NCBI GenBank assembly: GCA_024195265.1
Contig: JAJLRJ010000007.1
Span: 34,398,286 to 34,462,285, forward strand
DNA length: 64,000 nucleotides
Reading direction: 5' to 3'
Origin: Dendrophyllia cribrosa
Taxonomy: Eukaryota; Cnidaria; Anthozoa; Scleractinia; Dendrophylliidae
Shown piece after piece: positions 36,760 to 49,054 of this stretch. The translations under genes were made by a program, and so were the position numbers. The notes under the pieces are model-generated. The model was not told the origin of the DNA. It ran no database searches and saw only the letters and a program-made list of their open reading frames with translations. Within the stretch, counting starts at the first letter, position 1; every line of letters starts with the position of its first letter.

Positions 36760-39700
36760 ATGTCCTTAGCCAATCGCCAAGAGGAAGACCATCACCTTGC
36801 AGTTTTCCAAGCATTTCTTGAAGAACATCACCGCGATGATATAACGAGGGTTCTGATGGCGGAAGACTCGTCTGATCAATATTGCGTTGTTGTGAATGCC
36901 CTGGAACTCTTCGATTCCAACATAGAAGTGAGCCAAAAGCTGCTAGCAGAACCGAACAGCATGCTACCATTGTTTGACGCAGCCTTGACCCAGGCAACTG
37001 TGACAATCATGCAGGAAAACGCAACACAAGTTTCGATGTCGTTCAAATCGAATTTGCATGTTAGGCTGTCTAATCTACCCATCTGCCCTGAGCTCCGCAG
37101 GGACACCATTCCAAAATCTTCAGATATTGGTCGTTTTCTTGCTGTTTCAGGTGAGATGGACAAAATCAAACACTAAAGCCGACGGCGACAGAGCTGAGTG
37201 TCCCTATTTATAACATGCGGTGGCGGATCCTGAAGAGGGCCTTATTTTTTTGCCAAAATAAGGGGGCGGGGGGGGGGGGGGGGGGGGGGGGGGGGAGGAC
37301 AAGCTCCCATAGTCCAGGGGGTCATTAATGGTATTTTCCTAGCAGATTGGAACTTCCCTCCCCTCCACTCTCCCCACCTCTTGCCCTCCTCCCCCCTCCT
37401 CTCCCCCCTCCACCCCTCCTCTCCCCCCTCCCTCCTCACATTTGGACTTTGATTCAAATCCGCTAGTTCATCTGTCCAGACCAGGGGATATGCCTACATA
37501 CATTACAATACACGTATAGGGTACTTTACATAGGGTACATACACATTAAGGTATCCTGGAGGATAAAGGGACGTTTTTCGATTGCAGTGATTTTTTTTAC
37601 AGGTCAAAGATAATCTAAAAAAAAATATGTACGCCAAATTTAAGGCTAGGATAACGAAACCCTTTTGAGATATGGACAAGCAAAGTTTCGTTTCTAAGAC
37701 TGTTTTCGTGGTAAAAATACCAACACCATACTGCGTTAAATGCAGTTGCATCCTGCTGTGGATCTCCCCAAGGATGGCCTTGTTGTCAGCTCGATCAAAT
37801 AAAACTGTGTATAAATCTGATCAAAGAATCAACAACATTTAGAGCAAAAGGCCTGTTATATCTTTATTTTGATCTAAAAGGAAAACTCTCTCAGGCACGT
37901 ACTTGGGGTAGACCTATTCTAAATTCTGGGCTTAAGTGCTTTTAGCGACGAGCAGGATTTGTGCTAGGCTTGTCACCTTTTATAACACGTCCTCGGAGAG
38001 GGAAGCATCTGCCTGTTATTTCACTTCTTGGCGCGGGATCCGGCGCAGGCTTTTATTTGTATGTGTTACTTGAAATCTCTCGAAGATACATGTACCTTCA
38101 TCTCTCAGTTCCCGCTCTACATCTTTAGCACTTTTAACTGTCTTCCGCCAGGATTTAAGTAGTTATAGTAAACCTTCACTCCTATAACATGTAAGATCTT
38201 ATTGCAGGAAATTTTCATGACCATGTTTAAAATTTGATGTTGCAAAAAATGAATGCTGCTTATTTATTAGACTTGATTAGGAGAAATATTCCACAAATAA
38301 ATTATTCTGACTCTAAATTTGTGAAAATTTGGTGTTGCTTAATACTTGTATCACCCATCCAAAATTGCAAAACAAAAAATTCCACAAAAATTTCCTGTAA
38401 TGTAATACCGAACATTTATTGCTTTGGGCTGGAAGCAGATCCAGCATAATTAACAGCAAATTATAGCATCTGTTGTTTTGATTTTCATCTCAGTTTCCTT
38501 CTAACATAAAGACAGTATTGTTTTGACCTCTTTCATAATGACGATCAATTTATTTATTCTTTTATATGTATGCTAATTAGCCTCACTCGCCTCATTTTAG
38601 ACTACAAATTCTTTTGAATTTTGCACAGGCTAATGAGGTCACTATGGCTGATTAACATGCATATAAAAGAACAAATAAATTGGCCATCATTACGAAAGAG
38701 GTCTGATCTATATGCCTTAAATTTATCCCTTAGGAACTGTGATCAGAGTCTCAACAGTGAAGCTTCTAGAGTATGAGAGAGAATACATCTGTTGCCGCTG
38801 CAAACATGTCTTTGGAGTTAAAGCCGACTTTGAACAGTTCTACTCCATTCCCAAACCAACCAAGTGTCCATCGTCCAAGGAATGCAACTCCAACAAATTC
38901 ACCTCTCTTTCAGATGGTGGTAAGCCAAATCAGATTGAAAATGTTTTAAAATTGTTTTGTTTTATGAGAGATACAAGTCATATAGTGTTGGTAAAGTTTT
39001 CTCATACTCTCTCAAAGAATAAAAAATTACGTGAAAAGACTATATCCAACACAGTCAAACCTCTCTGTTGGCAACTATCCAAAATGCCAAGCCAAGATGG
39101 TTGCATATGGGAGGGACTGGTCACTTATCTGAGGTAAGACCACAGGGGTCTTAACTTTGAATCATACATGACTGTATTAACTTAGGCTTCCAGCTCATTT
39201 ACCTCCTGCCCTAAGATTTTTAAGAGTACCATTGAACTGTTATGGAAACTTGATAGATTAGCATCCCTTCTGAGTGCAGGGGGGGGGGGGGGGGGGGTGC
39301 TCAACACCACTCGTTGTTTCATGCTATGGAAACCAGGATTAAGGCCTAATTTGTTCAAGTGTGGGGGGGGGGGGAGTGCTCAACACCACTAGATAGATAG
39401 GTGAATAGATAACTTTATTTATACACGGTATTTCCATCAGCTTAATTTATCATAATCAGCTAGCTACCTAACTTCCTAACTACAAATAAGAGGTACAATA
39501 TAAAAAATAAAAACTGCTTTTCATGGAGGCCGTGATCAAAAATATATTTAAAACTTTACTTAAAAACAATGGCGACTTAGTTTTGTCTTAAATTCGCTTA
39601 AGGAAGACGCTTGTCTTAATTCTGTGGGTAAGCTGTTCCACAAACTGAACTCCCACTAGTTGTTTCATGCTATGGAAACCAGGACTAAGGCGTGGCCTAA

Positions 39701-42700
39701 TGTGTTCAAAGGTGATATGATAGAACTCCATTCAAATGCCCCCTTTCTCAAACTTGCAACCATACATGTATTAATTTTAATGGTAGAAATTAATGTCACA
39801 TTTACTTACAATGTAGTCAATAATTAAGATTTAAAATGTTGTTATCTTCTTAAATTCAAAGCATCAGAACCAAAAAGTTGCAGAGATTACCAAGAGATCA
39901 AGATACAAGAGCAGGTGCAGAAGCTAGCCGTTGGTACCATCCCACGTGCCATGTGGGTTGTACTTGAAGATGACTTAGTGGATTCTTGTAAAGCCGGCGA
40001 TGATGTTACCATATGTGGGATGGTAATGAGGAGATGGAAACCGGTATTTGCCGATGTAAGTGCAGTCAGACCACAGGCAGCCCAAGTTTGCAATATGTAT
40101 GTGCATAGGACTAGCTGCACAACTCAACCGGAAAAGAAGTAAAGTACAGCTACTAAAGTAAATACAAAATCACCACAAGATGAAATAAAAATGCATGAAA
40201 GTCGGACTGTAAATATCTCAATGAAACATTGCTGATAAATATTTGCTGTTGAATGACGTGTCCTTGTAACCTGGCTGTCCTGGAAAGTTGCAAAGCTATT
40301 TAGGTGTTTTCAATTTACTAGCTTTGCAAGTTTACAGGGCAACCAGAACACGTTGATCAACAACAATTAAAACATAAGCTTGGTTAATAAGGTGTACAGT
40401 TCAACCGCTCACAAGTGATGCAAAGCCAAGGTGGTCAAAATATGGGCGAATGGTCACTTACCAGAGGTTAAAAACAATAGAAATATTTAAATCATCAGCA
40501 TTAAAAGTGGTTGTGGTCACTTATGAAAGGTGGTTGCTTAGGAGAGGTGGTCGCTTACGAGAGGTGGACACCTAGAAGAGGTGGTCGCTTAGGAGAGGTG
40601 GTCGCTTAGGAGAGGTGGTTGCTTAGGAGAGGTGGTCACTAAGGAGAGGTGGTTGCTAAGGAGAGGTGGTCGCTAAGGCGAGGAAGGCGAGGTGGTTGCT
40701 TAGGAGAGGTGGTCGCTTACAAAAGGTAGTTGTGCATAGAAGTACCACTATATGTACATTTGTAAATGTAGTTGCATATAGCTCTTGCTTTTTCAAGCAA
40801 ATTTTGTTTTTAATGCTTTAGAGTCGCTGTGACCTCGAGGTAGTACTCAAAGCCAACCACCTGTCTGTTAATAATGAGCAGAGAGCTGGAGTTATCGTCA
40901 CTGAAGAGCTGAAGCGGGAGTTTGCTGAGTTTTGGGGAAAATACAATGATGCACCCCTCCAAGCCAGGAATCACATTCTCTCCAGCTTTTGTCCGCAAGT
41001 GTATGGGTTATATGCTGTTAAGCTTGCAGTTGCCTTGGTTCTCATTGGTGGAGTACAAAGAGTGGATCCCTCTGGGACCCGAGTGAGGGGAGAGGCGCAC
41101 TTACTGTTGGTAGGGGACCCAGGTAGGTTTCAACTACACGGCAGTACTTGCAATGTTTGCATCGAATATTGAATTGCATCAACTGCTTTTATGAACTGTT
41201 TGAAGCTAAATACACTACATTATCTTTAGGGCACATTGTTATTTTATCAATTGGGTTTATTTTCGAGGACTCTTCAAAATTCGTAATTCCTATTATCTTG
41301 GATATTGTGGTTATTATTCATCACTTCTAAGATCTTGTTACAATCATTGATTGTACAGTTTGATGCAGTGTAATTTCATTGTCGTGAGTTAGTTTCGTCA
41401 TACAGTGTACCAAACAAAATTGCCTGTCTGTTCTATTAATTAGTGGTCGTCATAAGATATTAAGGGATTGTTAACATGTTTTTAAGACCAAAGAAAAAAA
41501 TTTTAAATGTGATATTAGGCACAGGGAAATCTCAGTTCTTGAAGTATGCAGCAAAGATAACTCCCCGTTCAGTTCTGACCACTGGGATTGGATCCACAAG
41601 TGCTGGGCTAACTGTGGCTGCCGTTAGGGACTCTGGGGAGTGGCAGTTAGAAGCAGGTGCCCTGGTACTGGCAGATGGTGGACTGTGCTGTATTGACGAG
41701 TTTAACAGCATCCAAGAACATGACAGAACATGTAAGAAATTCACACAATGTAAGATGTGTTTTACATACATTGTTCTCAGTCCATCTTGATGTAAGATTG
41801 CATAGAGGATTCTTGGGAAAGTAAAAACATTGCATTTCATTTCTTGGAACTGCTCAGAAAAAATTGGAACTCCAGTTGTGGGGGGAAAACATAAAAAGGA
41901 ACAACTGAAACTTCTCTATAAGGGAGCAGGGATCTTGGCTTGAGGTGGGAACCTGGAACCTACTGAAATAATCAGTTGTATTTTGTTACCGGTATATTAC
42001 TATTAATAATTAAAAGGTGTGAAACAGTGAAAATCATGTGAATTTGTTCTTGATCAAAGTGGACACCGGCCATTGCAAATAAATGCAAGTGCAGCCAAAC
42101 AGAGTTGCAAGTTGATGCTAGTTTTCAACTTGCATTTGCTTGCATTGGCTTGCATCTTTCCTTCCGACTTTGGTTCTGAGCTAATGGTTAAGGAGTAGTC
42201 TGTAAGTATCAGTTTGACTTTATTTCCAAGATACAAATTAAAATTATACTATTTTCCAGGTATTCACGAAGCTATGGAACAGCAGACAATAAGCGTGGCT
42301 AAAGCAGGGATGGTGTGCAAACTGAACACAAGAACAACAATCCTGGCGGCCACTAATCCCAAGGGACCATATGACCCGTCAGAATGTCTAAGTGTTAACA
42401 TTGCTGTTGCCAGCCCCCTGCTGAGCAGATTTGATCTGCTGTTGGTCTTACATGATGCTAGAAATGAAGAGTGGGATAGGTATGAAGCAGTCATGGGTGC
42501 TTTTCATTGAATGTCCAAACAAAAGGGGATGTCCACGAGGCATGCCTCAATAAAAAGTGCCGGAAATCAAATTTCAAGAAAAATCTTAAATTTCATTTTG
42601 AAAAATACTGGAAAACAAATGGTACCATGTGAAAGTACTGCCAAAGAGGTTTCATTTGAATGGTCGCACCAAAGGATTTCGTGCACAGACTCAAAAGTTA

Positions 42701-45700
42701 GAACTTCATTACATGTCTTCATAGTTGCTTCTGGGAGTGAATAGTTAAAAAGCGGACAGTTCTCTTTTGTTAAGACATCCTGGTCCCATTTCCCTGCGAA
42801 GCTTTTTAAGTGCATAAAAGAGGCTGCGAGGGTCTTACATCCAATTTGAGGAGTAGTCTAAATACACGTCAAACCCCGTTAAAATGTTTACCAAAGGCAT
42901 CACAAACACAAAACACGTACAAAGCGGGTTCACATGAATGACGTGATTTAAGCAAGCCCTTACGTAGCGCATTTGAGAAAATTTTAACAATTAGAATTAG
43001 CCAAATTGTTTCTGTGAGATTATTTTAGTCTGGATGGAAAAGAACTGTCCGTTGTTCGTATTAACGGGTCTCCGTATAAAGCGGGCAAATTTAGAGAACA
43101 TGTGTGGGATTTTGGCCGGAACCAGAAAACTACACCTAATAACGGGGTGTCCTTAAAGCAGGGTTCGACTGTAGTAACTAAAATGAATGATGCATGTTCA
43201 AATGTTTAATACACAGCTTGTTGAATGAGTAGAAAACACATTTAACATTTGTAAACGATTGGCTGTCATCGTCCAGCAAGTTGCAAAAACGTTCAACATG
43301 TCGAATGGCCCTATTTCAACATGGAATGAACATATGCTGTTCAAGATTTGTTCTTGCTTTCTTGGTTCATTTTAATTCTAAGAACACTATTTTCTGTTTT
43401 GTCTGTTTTAGAATCGTATCATCGTTTATTCTGGAAGGGAAGGGTCTTCGTACAACTGGCTCCTCATCAGAGCCGCTGTGGAGCATGGAGAAGATGCAGG
43501 CGTATTTCTGTTATATTAAAACACTTAAGCCACAACTAACTCCACAAAGTAACAGGTCAGTTATTGCAGTGCGTGATCAAAACATTACAGTGGTTACCAA
43601 TAATACCCGCTAGGCCTAGCTACAAATATCACGTAAAATCGCCTAAATTCCCGATATTTTTCCTAAATATGTCGCTTTTTCCCCCTAAATATCTTGAGAA
43701 AAATTCTAAATCACAATAACGACTTTTTAAAATTAAAAAAACATTTATTGGCAAGACGGGAATGCGTCACAGTCTATACAAAGTGACTACCACTGAGACG
43801 TACAAGTAAATGTTAACGCGTTCAGTACATCGCTACTGACGCTACATTTTGCTCAGAGTGCACTTACTAAGACTCATGGGATATAATATTCGTGAGGAAA
43901 ACCGTTAAGCAGGGCCACTGCTGACACTTAATTGAGCCTCAAAGTAGATTCCATCTAAAGTTTTAAAGAAAAAACATGCGTGAACTCATAAAAGTAATAA
44001 AACCATAGCAAAATCCCAAATTTAATCTTTTTTTACTTAATATCTCGGAATTTTCTTAATATCCTAGGAGCTTCTAAATATCTAAAAGATATCCGGATAT
44101 TTGTAGCTAGGCCTAATACCCTAATTAACAATTGGTTCATGCTTTAGCGTGCACTATCGAGTTATGGAGCACGTGGGAAGTTTGGAGAGCACGAAAGAAG
44201 CGTCCGAGGGCAACTCTAGCTTCTTGAGTGCTCTCCAAACTTCCCACGTGCTCCATAACTCGATAGTGCACAGCTAAAAGCATGAACCAATTGTTTTATA
44301 ACATAGCCGGTGGAATTGTGCATCAAATCCGACGCGAATTCTGGCGAAGCGATTTGCTCACGCTATCAGCGTGCACTATCGGGATTTTGAGCACGCTTAC
44401 GTATACTGAATTTGATTGCGCGGCTCTGCTAGCTATGTTATAAAGACCGTTTAAAGGTCCATGTTCACCCAATCTGCTTTGCGCGCCCGGGCTGATTTTT
44501 GCACAGACGGAAATTCGAGAAAACGACGTGTCAGCCAATCATAAGGCTACATTGAACAATTGAACCGTTTTAAAACAAAAACACAAGCGCGCAAAGCAGA
44601 TTGGGTGAACATGGGCCTTTAAATTTCACTGCACGGACTGCACATGTTAACTTGCAAACTCAATGATACATGAATGGAAGGTGGATTATAAAGCCGATAC
44701 ACGCAACGCCAATGTTTTTTTTAAGTTGAATGCAATCTTACCTTATTTAACACTTGTGACTGACTTCGAATTTGTTTTTGTTTTTTTAACATTTTTACTT
44801 TTTTTTTCTGGTAAAATTGTTCTTTAATTTTTCGAGTTTCCTTCAGTGATTTTTTCTAAAACTTTGCTATCTTGTTGAAATGGTTAAGGGCACGTTTTGC
44901 TTGGGAAAATTTTTCTGAAAGTATTATGTAAAGGGATATGCGAAGTTTTAGAAAAATTCGCTGAAGAAAACGCCAAAAAAACTGCGGTTAATTTTGCTTC
45001 GCTGACGTCATAAAATATCGGAAAGAAATTAAATTTTTCTTAAATTGTATACCTTGTTATTTGCCAAGTTGTATATTTTTTTTTGTCTTGTAAGACTTGT
45101 AATAATAACTACTTCAATCCTTAAATGAATATCCTTTCCATTCTTTTGGCAGAATTTTGAGCCGCTACTATCACTGTCAGCGGCAAGCGGACTTGCGCAA
45201 TGCAGCACGGACCACCATCAGATTACTGGAAAGCCTTATAAGGTTAGCACAGGCGCATGCGCGTTTGATGTTTCGTGAATTCGTCACCGTTCAGGACGCC
45301 ATTGTCGCTGTGACATGCGTAGAGTGCTCTATGCAAAACAGCGCCTTATTAGGAAGTATGAACGCTTTGCATACAAGATTTCCAGATGATCCTCAGGGGG
45401 AATATTCTCGCCAGGCTAAACTCATTCTAAAGCGGTTGAGCCTGGAGGATATGGTGAGCGGTATTGACGAAGTGCCATCATTTGAAAATGGAAGTGACAA
45501 TGAAAATAATGTTGGTGATAAATACATTAACGCAGAAAATAATTTTCCTGCTCCAAATGAGAAAGAAGGCGGTGAAGGGTTACGAAATAGCGAACAGGAA
45601 GCACACAGCTCGTTAACTGACGAAAGCGATAGAGTCGTAAGCGACAATGAAATTGCTATTTCAAATGACCGTTTTGATGAAGTAAACTCCCTTGATCAGC

Positions 45701-46233
45701 TTACTGGTGTTTTCCCAATCTCTTCGTCTGGAGTCGGAACCGACAGTCCGCTCGTTGACGAAGATTCAAGGAGATCGTTGCATGTATCTGAGCAATCTTT
45801 TTGTAAAACGTCCAGTCAATTTGAAGGAACAAATGACGTTGATAACTCAGAGAATAGCGAGCGAGGTACGGTTGTCAACGATAATATTTCTTCAAAACCT
45901 CGATTCCTTGAAAGTTTAAGAACAATCACAAACAACAACGAAAACGGTTCTTCGAAGACAGTAAATCATAAAGCGGCGGCGTTTACATCGCTAGAAAAAA
46001 GCAAAAAGATGATTGAAATGTTTTCAAAGAAACCGCCTATCACGCCTACAGTAACTGCCCAGGAAAACAACTGCCGGACGCCACAAACAGATAGCAGCCG
46101 AATTTTTATGACCGAAGAACTTGATGATGACGAACTGGAGGTGGAATGGCCTACAGACGTTATGTCTTCCAAGCAAACGGAAGGAAATATTAATTCAACT
46201 AGCTTGTTGAGAGGGAAGCAGAGAACTGTTTAA
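36760..46233 (+). CDS. MCM9: DNA helicase MCM9, complete, 8 coding exons
   Basis: Exons 36760-37150, 38734-38919, 39862-40055, 40822-41122, 41519-41731, 42260-42479, 43412-43555, 45153-46233 sum to 2730 nt (909 aa plus stop), all in phase. Visible features: MCM N-terminal domain; zinc-binding cysteines C150, C153, C175 and C181; Walker A GDPGTGKS at 355-362, split by the exon 4/5 border; Walker B region [12 protein letters not shown] with D417 and E418 (Gly where vertebrates have Ala); arginine-finger motif SRFD at 484-487; then the winged-helix-like end ([20 protein letters not shown]). The long last exon codes a disordered tail rich in Ser, Asn and acidic residues that closes with [18 protein letters not shown]9 acts with MCM8 in homologous recombination and mismatch repair. 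The tail is shorter than in human MCM9 (1143 aa). Confidence 0.97.
37262..37440. repeat. Poly-G tract followed by polypyrimidine stretch, MCM9 intron 1
   Basis: G run 37262-37295 (one C) then, about 50 bp later, a 90-bp C/T-only stretch (cctcccctccactctcccca and onwards). In one strand these could pair or form H-DNA and quadruplex structures. Confidence 0.85.
38527..38706. mobile_element. Palindromic MITE next to MCM9 exon 2
   Basis: gacctctttcataatgacg at the left and its near inverse (catcattacgaaagaggtc) at the right, with further pairing through atttatttattcttttatat. It ends about 28 bp before the exon 2 start (38734), so it supplies sequence in the branch-point zone of that intron. Confidence 0.7.
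39270..39710. repeat. Tandem duplication split by a LINE 3' end
   Basis: The unit gggggtgctcaacaccact, then gttgtttcatgctatggaaa, ccagga, taaggc and tgttcaa occurs at 39279-39360 and again as 39363-39395 plus 39655-39706. The second copy is broken by the LINE fragment between them. G tracts (39279-39297 and 39363-39374) head both copies. Confidence 0.75.
39396..39654 (-). pseudogene. LINE 3' end in MCM9 intron 2
   Basis: On the minus strand the frame [20 protein letters not shown] then KLSRHCF and stop is the usual C-terminus of a non-LTR retrotransposon. The 3' tail is a short TATC-type simple repeat at 39396-39415. The word ccactag occurs at both flanks and may be the target duplication. 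Heavily 5'-truncated. Confidence 0.8.
40440..40735 (+). repeat. 18-bp minisatellite in MCM9 intron 3
   Basis: About 14 copies of gaggtggtcgcttaggag with variants (gaggtggttgcttaggag, gaggtggtcgctaaggcg). It ends 87 bp before exon 4. Similar wording occurs in MITE-like ends at 42.9 and 53.4 kb. Confidence 0.85.
42590..42740 (-). repeat. Copy of the CATTCAAATGAAA family in MCM9 intron 6
   Basis: The minus strand carries the units seen in AAAS intron 16: the inverse of aaatggtaccatgtgaaagt, gaggtttcatttgaatggtc and ctcaaaagttagaac. One unit, diverged. Confidence 0.75.
42862..43173. mobile_element. Degraded TIR element in MCM9 intron 6
   Basis: The right end, read inverted, is acagtcgaaccctgctttaa then ggacaccccgtta; the left end is a weaker match (cgtcaaaccccgttaaa). 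The right end is close to the left end of the element at 53404-53792. Confidence 0.5.
43609..44113. mobile_element. TIR element with 8-bp flanking repeat in MCM9 intron 7
   Basis: ggcctagctacaaatatc begins at 43613 and its inverse (gatatttgtagctaggcc) ends at 44113. The 8-bp word taataccc stands at 43601-43608 and at 44114-44121. On the left, four bases (gcta) lie between this word and the paired end, so either the TIR is slightly longer on one side (8-bp, hAT-like) or the target is TA. Confidence 0.65.
44128..44295. mobile_element. Palindromic MITE in MCM9 intron 7
   Basis: Arms of about 70 bp: aacaattggttcatgctt, gtgcactatcgagttatgga and gcacgtgggaagtttggaga pair with the right half ending ccaattgtt. 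A second inverted pair, ttataacatagc and gctatgttataa, bounds 44296-44447 directly after. Confidence 0.8.
44455..44618. mobile_element. MITE flanked by TTAA in MCM9 intron 7
   Basis: aggtccatgttcacccaatc and tgctttgcgcgc at the left pair with gcgcgcaaagcagattgggt and gaacatgggcct at the right. TTAA lies outside both ends (44451-44454 and 44619-44622). Confidence 0.75.
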
Positions 46234-46288
46234 TTAAATAGAGCGCATTCAATTGGGTATTTTCTAGCCAATCTCGTTGTGGTTTGGA

Positions 46289-46440
46289 GATACCGTATTT
46301 GTTCTAATTAACACTCCAGACGTTTATTAAAGAGATGTTTATTGAATTTTCCCGCTTTTTTTAAGGGGAGGGGGACGTTTATTAGAGAGGGGCGTCTAAT
46401 AGAGCCAGGGCGTTTATTATAATAAACACGACAACAGAAC
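46289..46440. mobile_element. Truncated TACCGTATTT MITE after MCM9
   Basis: It starts taccgtatttgttctaatta and continues with cgtttatta-type motifs but has no right end. It begins about 55 bp after the MCM9 stop and contains the first AATAAA downstream (46421-46426), which may be the gene's poly(A) signal. Confidence 0.55.
46421..46426 (+). terminator. Candidate poly(A) signal of MCM9
   Basis: First AATAAA after the stop codon (188 bp), inside the truncated MITE. Inferred from position only. Confidence 0.4.
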
Positions 46441-47664
46441 TCGCACAATATCGCTTTGCAAGAGAACTTGTGCATGGCTTATGCCAGAGGCATCTGCTAA
46501 AATAACGACTCGACAAAAAGCATTGTTAATTAAGAACGTGTCCACCTGAGGACCATGCAGACGAGTCTACACGACCCCCAACCGATTTCGCTCAAATTTG
46601 GCTCACTTGTTGCCCACAACGAACCTACAATCTAGGCCAAACGGTTTATCCAGATACTAATTTTTAAGAGAGTTATACGAGTTTAAAGTTTTTGTTAAAA
46701 AATGTGCAAAAAACCGTGCCAAAAATGCAGCGAATTCATGATATGCGTGTTTCTCCAAAATCTCAAGCCGACAAAAAATATTCCGCTAAGTGAAAGTAGA
46801 AACCTGAATCTTTATGTACAAACATAAAAATATATGATTGTCCTGTTTTTATATTTCTGAGTCATCAATCAAACTTGACAATTTCACCATTTTGCGAAAT
46901 AACGGAAAATACCCCTAAAATAGCGGGCAAAAGCAAACAAGCGGCCATGTTTTGATTCATTTCAATGCTTTTTCCAGCTTGAACAATTGATGATCTAAGC
47001 AATTACAAAAATAAAAGTGTGTGAAGTTTACATTTTAGATGACGAATTTGCCCTTGAAATACGGCAATCCGGTGTACCTGGGAGGGTCACGTGACACGTG
47101 CCAGAATATCGTAATACAGAGACCTCGCGTCCGTTTGTTCATAAGTCTCCATAATGCAAGGAAAACTTCGAGAAGATCTTTAGGAGTATTTTTAAAAACC
47201 ATTTTGATGTTTCATTCCAGTTTTATCTTATCTAAAAATCATATGGGAAGTCCGGCCGCTTTTTATTTTACTTCTTTTTTTATCGCACCGCATTGAACTT
47301 TTAGGCCCTTTTAGACTGCTTCGGTTACAGATAAAAAAGTAAGAAAACTACTTATTTGTTTACAGTAAAAGCAAAGTAAAGATCAAGTATATCAAAAATA
47401 CAAATTCAATATATTTAGACTAGTTTTGTTTTCCGCCAGCATTATTTTGATAACGCGCTGAGAGGATTGCGTGACACGCACCAGACACCAAGAACATTTC
47501 CCACGCTTTCCCACGCATAAACATACCAGCAGACTTTCGTAAAGATGGGCGATTTTAAATGTGTTTGTTTTTTTCAGCAATATTCTAAGAAAGAATGTAA
47601 CCTTTTTGCTCGAAACAAGAGCGCTAGATCTATATTTACAGTATATTGTAAAGGATTTTTCTAG

Positions 47665-48582
47665 TAGCACAAAAGAGCACTTGTGGTTGTTTTAAAACCT
47701 CACGGAAAGGAGTCGAGGAAGACGGTAAATTATGTTTGGCCCGCGTTGGATTGTTCGACGAGTGCGGAGAAGATTTCACGATTTGTCCCGAGCATATGAA
47801 CGAATTTGGCTTGGGATGGCGGCCAAGTAAAGTTTGTAAATATCCTGAGCATCGGAGAAAACAGAAACCGTACAGAGGGATATCCAGGGAGATGTCGAGA
47901 AAAATATCCTTACACTTCGGTGTACTTTGTGAGACTGGACAAGGTGACTCATTGTTAGGGGGTGAATTGGGGTATGCAAAGCTACTTTTTGGCCCGATCC
48001 GTCGATTCGACGTTATTTTCGTTCAAATCCGGGTCCGCATTACTTAAAAAGTTTCGCAGTATAAATATACTGCACACGGGTATATATATATTTATTTTGT
48101 TTTTATTGTGCAGTACTAGTAGATTTTACTCGAAGTTTTCTGCCTTAATTTGCTGGTGAAACTGAAAAGGCAGTCGACAAAAAACCAACATATCGTCCAA
48201 GGCCGACAAAACATTAATGATCAGATCCACAATCCGAACTTCTAGATGGACAAAGTCCGGAAACCGGGCCAAAATTTTCGGCTGATCCCCGATCCACGGT
48301 AATGTTCAATCCGCTTAATTTATCGCTAAAATCCTCAATCTGTGCGCTTTTCAAGGCCAAATCTGCCGATCCGCGAACCTATTCACCCCTCTCCATTGTA
48401 ATAATGTTGTGTCGGAATACCGGCTACATTTGAAAATGAACACAGAATGAGATGAAATATACGTTTTATCATGCTTCCGAGTTAAAATAGTATTTTTTGG
48501 TTTTCTAGGGATATGTAGGAAATGTTTATCTAATTATAGCGAGACTGTGCGCCGCTCCGATGAGACAACTAGTGATACACAG
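47665..48582 (+). CDS. Two internal exons of a Cys/His-rich protein of unknown function
   Basis: Exon 47665-47943 (acceptor ttttctag, donor caaggtgac) and exon 48509-48582 (acceptor ttttctag, donor caggtaaaa) join in phase. The joined reading contains STCGCFKTSRKG, GKLCLARVGLFDECGEDFTI, CPEHMNEFGLGWRPSKVCKY, PEHRRKQKPYRGISREMSRK, and across the junction GVLCETGQGICRKCLSNYSE. The spaced CxC, CxxH, CxxPEH and CxxC groups suggest a metal-binding fold. I recall similar unnamed proteins in corals, but cannot name a family. The reading is open before the first exon and after the second, so more exons should exist; I could not place them. It is inside the TTAA-flanked segment. Confidence 0.55.
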
Positions 48583-48646
48583 GTAAAATACTGTGAAATT
48601 AAAATATTAGTGCTTTTCTAAACCGGTAATCATCCCAATAAATTTA

Positions 48647-49054
48647 GGCCCGGTTCAGACGCGGAACTTTTCATGAGCCGAACTTAATTCGAATTTGGAC
48701 CGACCCAAATTAACAAAAGTACGCCTGTTGATTCAGACGCCGAACTTAATTAGCCGAACTTAATTCAGTTTGAAGAGAAACAAATCGAAAGGTCAGCGAT
48801 TTTCAGGCAAAGATGCCAGAACACGCACCAGTCGTTATAATAATTTATGCATTAGGTTCGGCTCATGAAAAGTTCGGCGTCTGAATCAAAGCCGTTCCAA
48901 AGCCGAAATTCCCGGCTGAGCCAGGCGGAAAGAACGGCTGAGCCGTTCCAAATTCAAATAGCCGTTCTTAACTGATTCAGCCGCCGAACTTTTCATGTAC
49001 TTAATTCAAAGTATTAGGTTCGGCTCATGAAAAGTTCGGCGTCTGAACCGGGCC
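48647..49054. mobile_element. Harbinger-like MITE with TTA target duplication
   Basis: ggcccggttcagacgcggaa and cttttcatgagccgaact at the left pair with the inverse at the right (gttcggctcatgaaaagttc, ggcgtctgaaccgggcc). TTA lies outside both ends (48644-48646 and 49055-49057). The interior repeats the gccgaactt motif. Confidence 0.85.
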
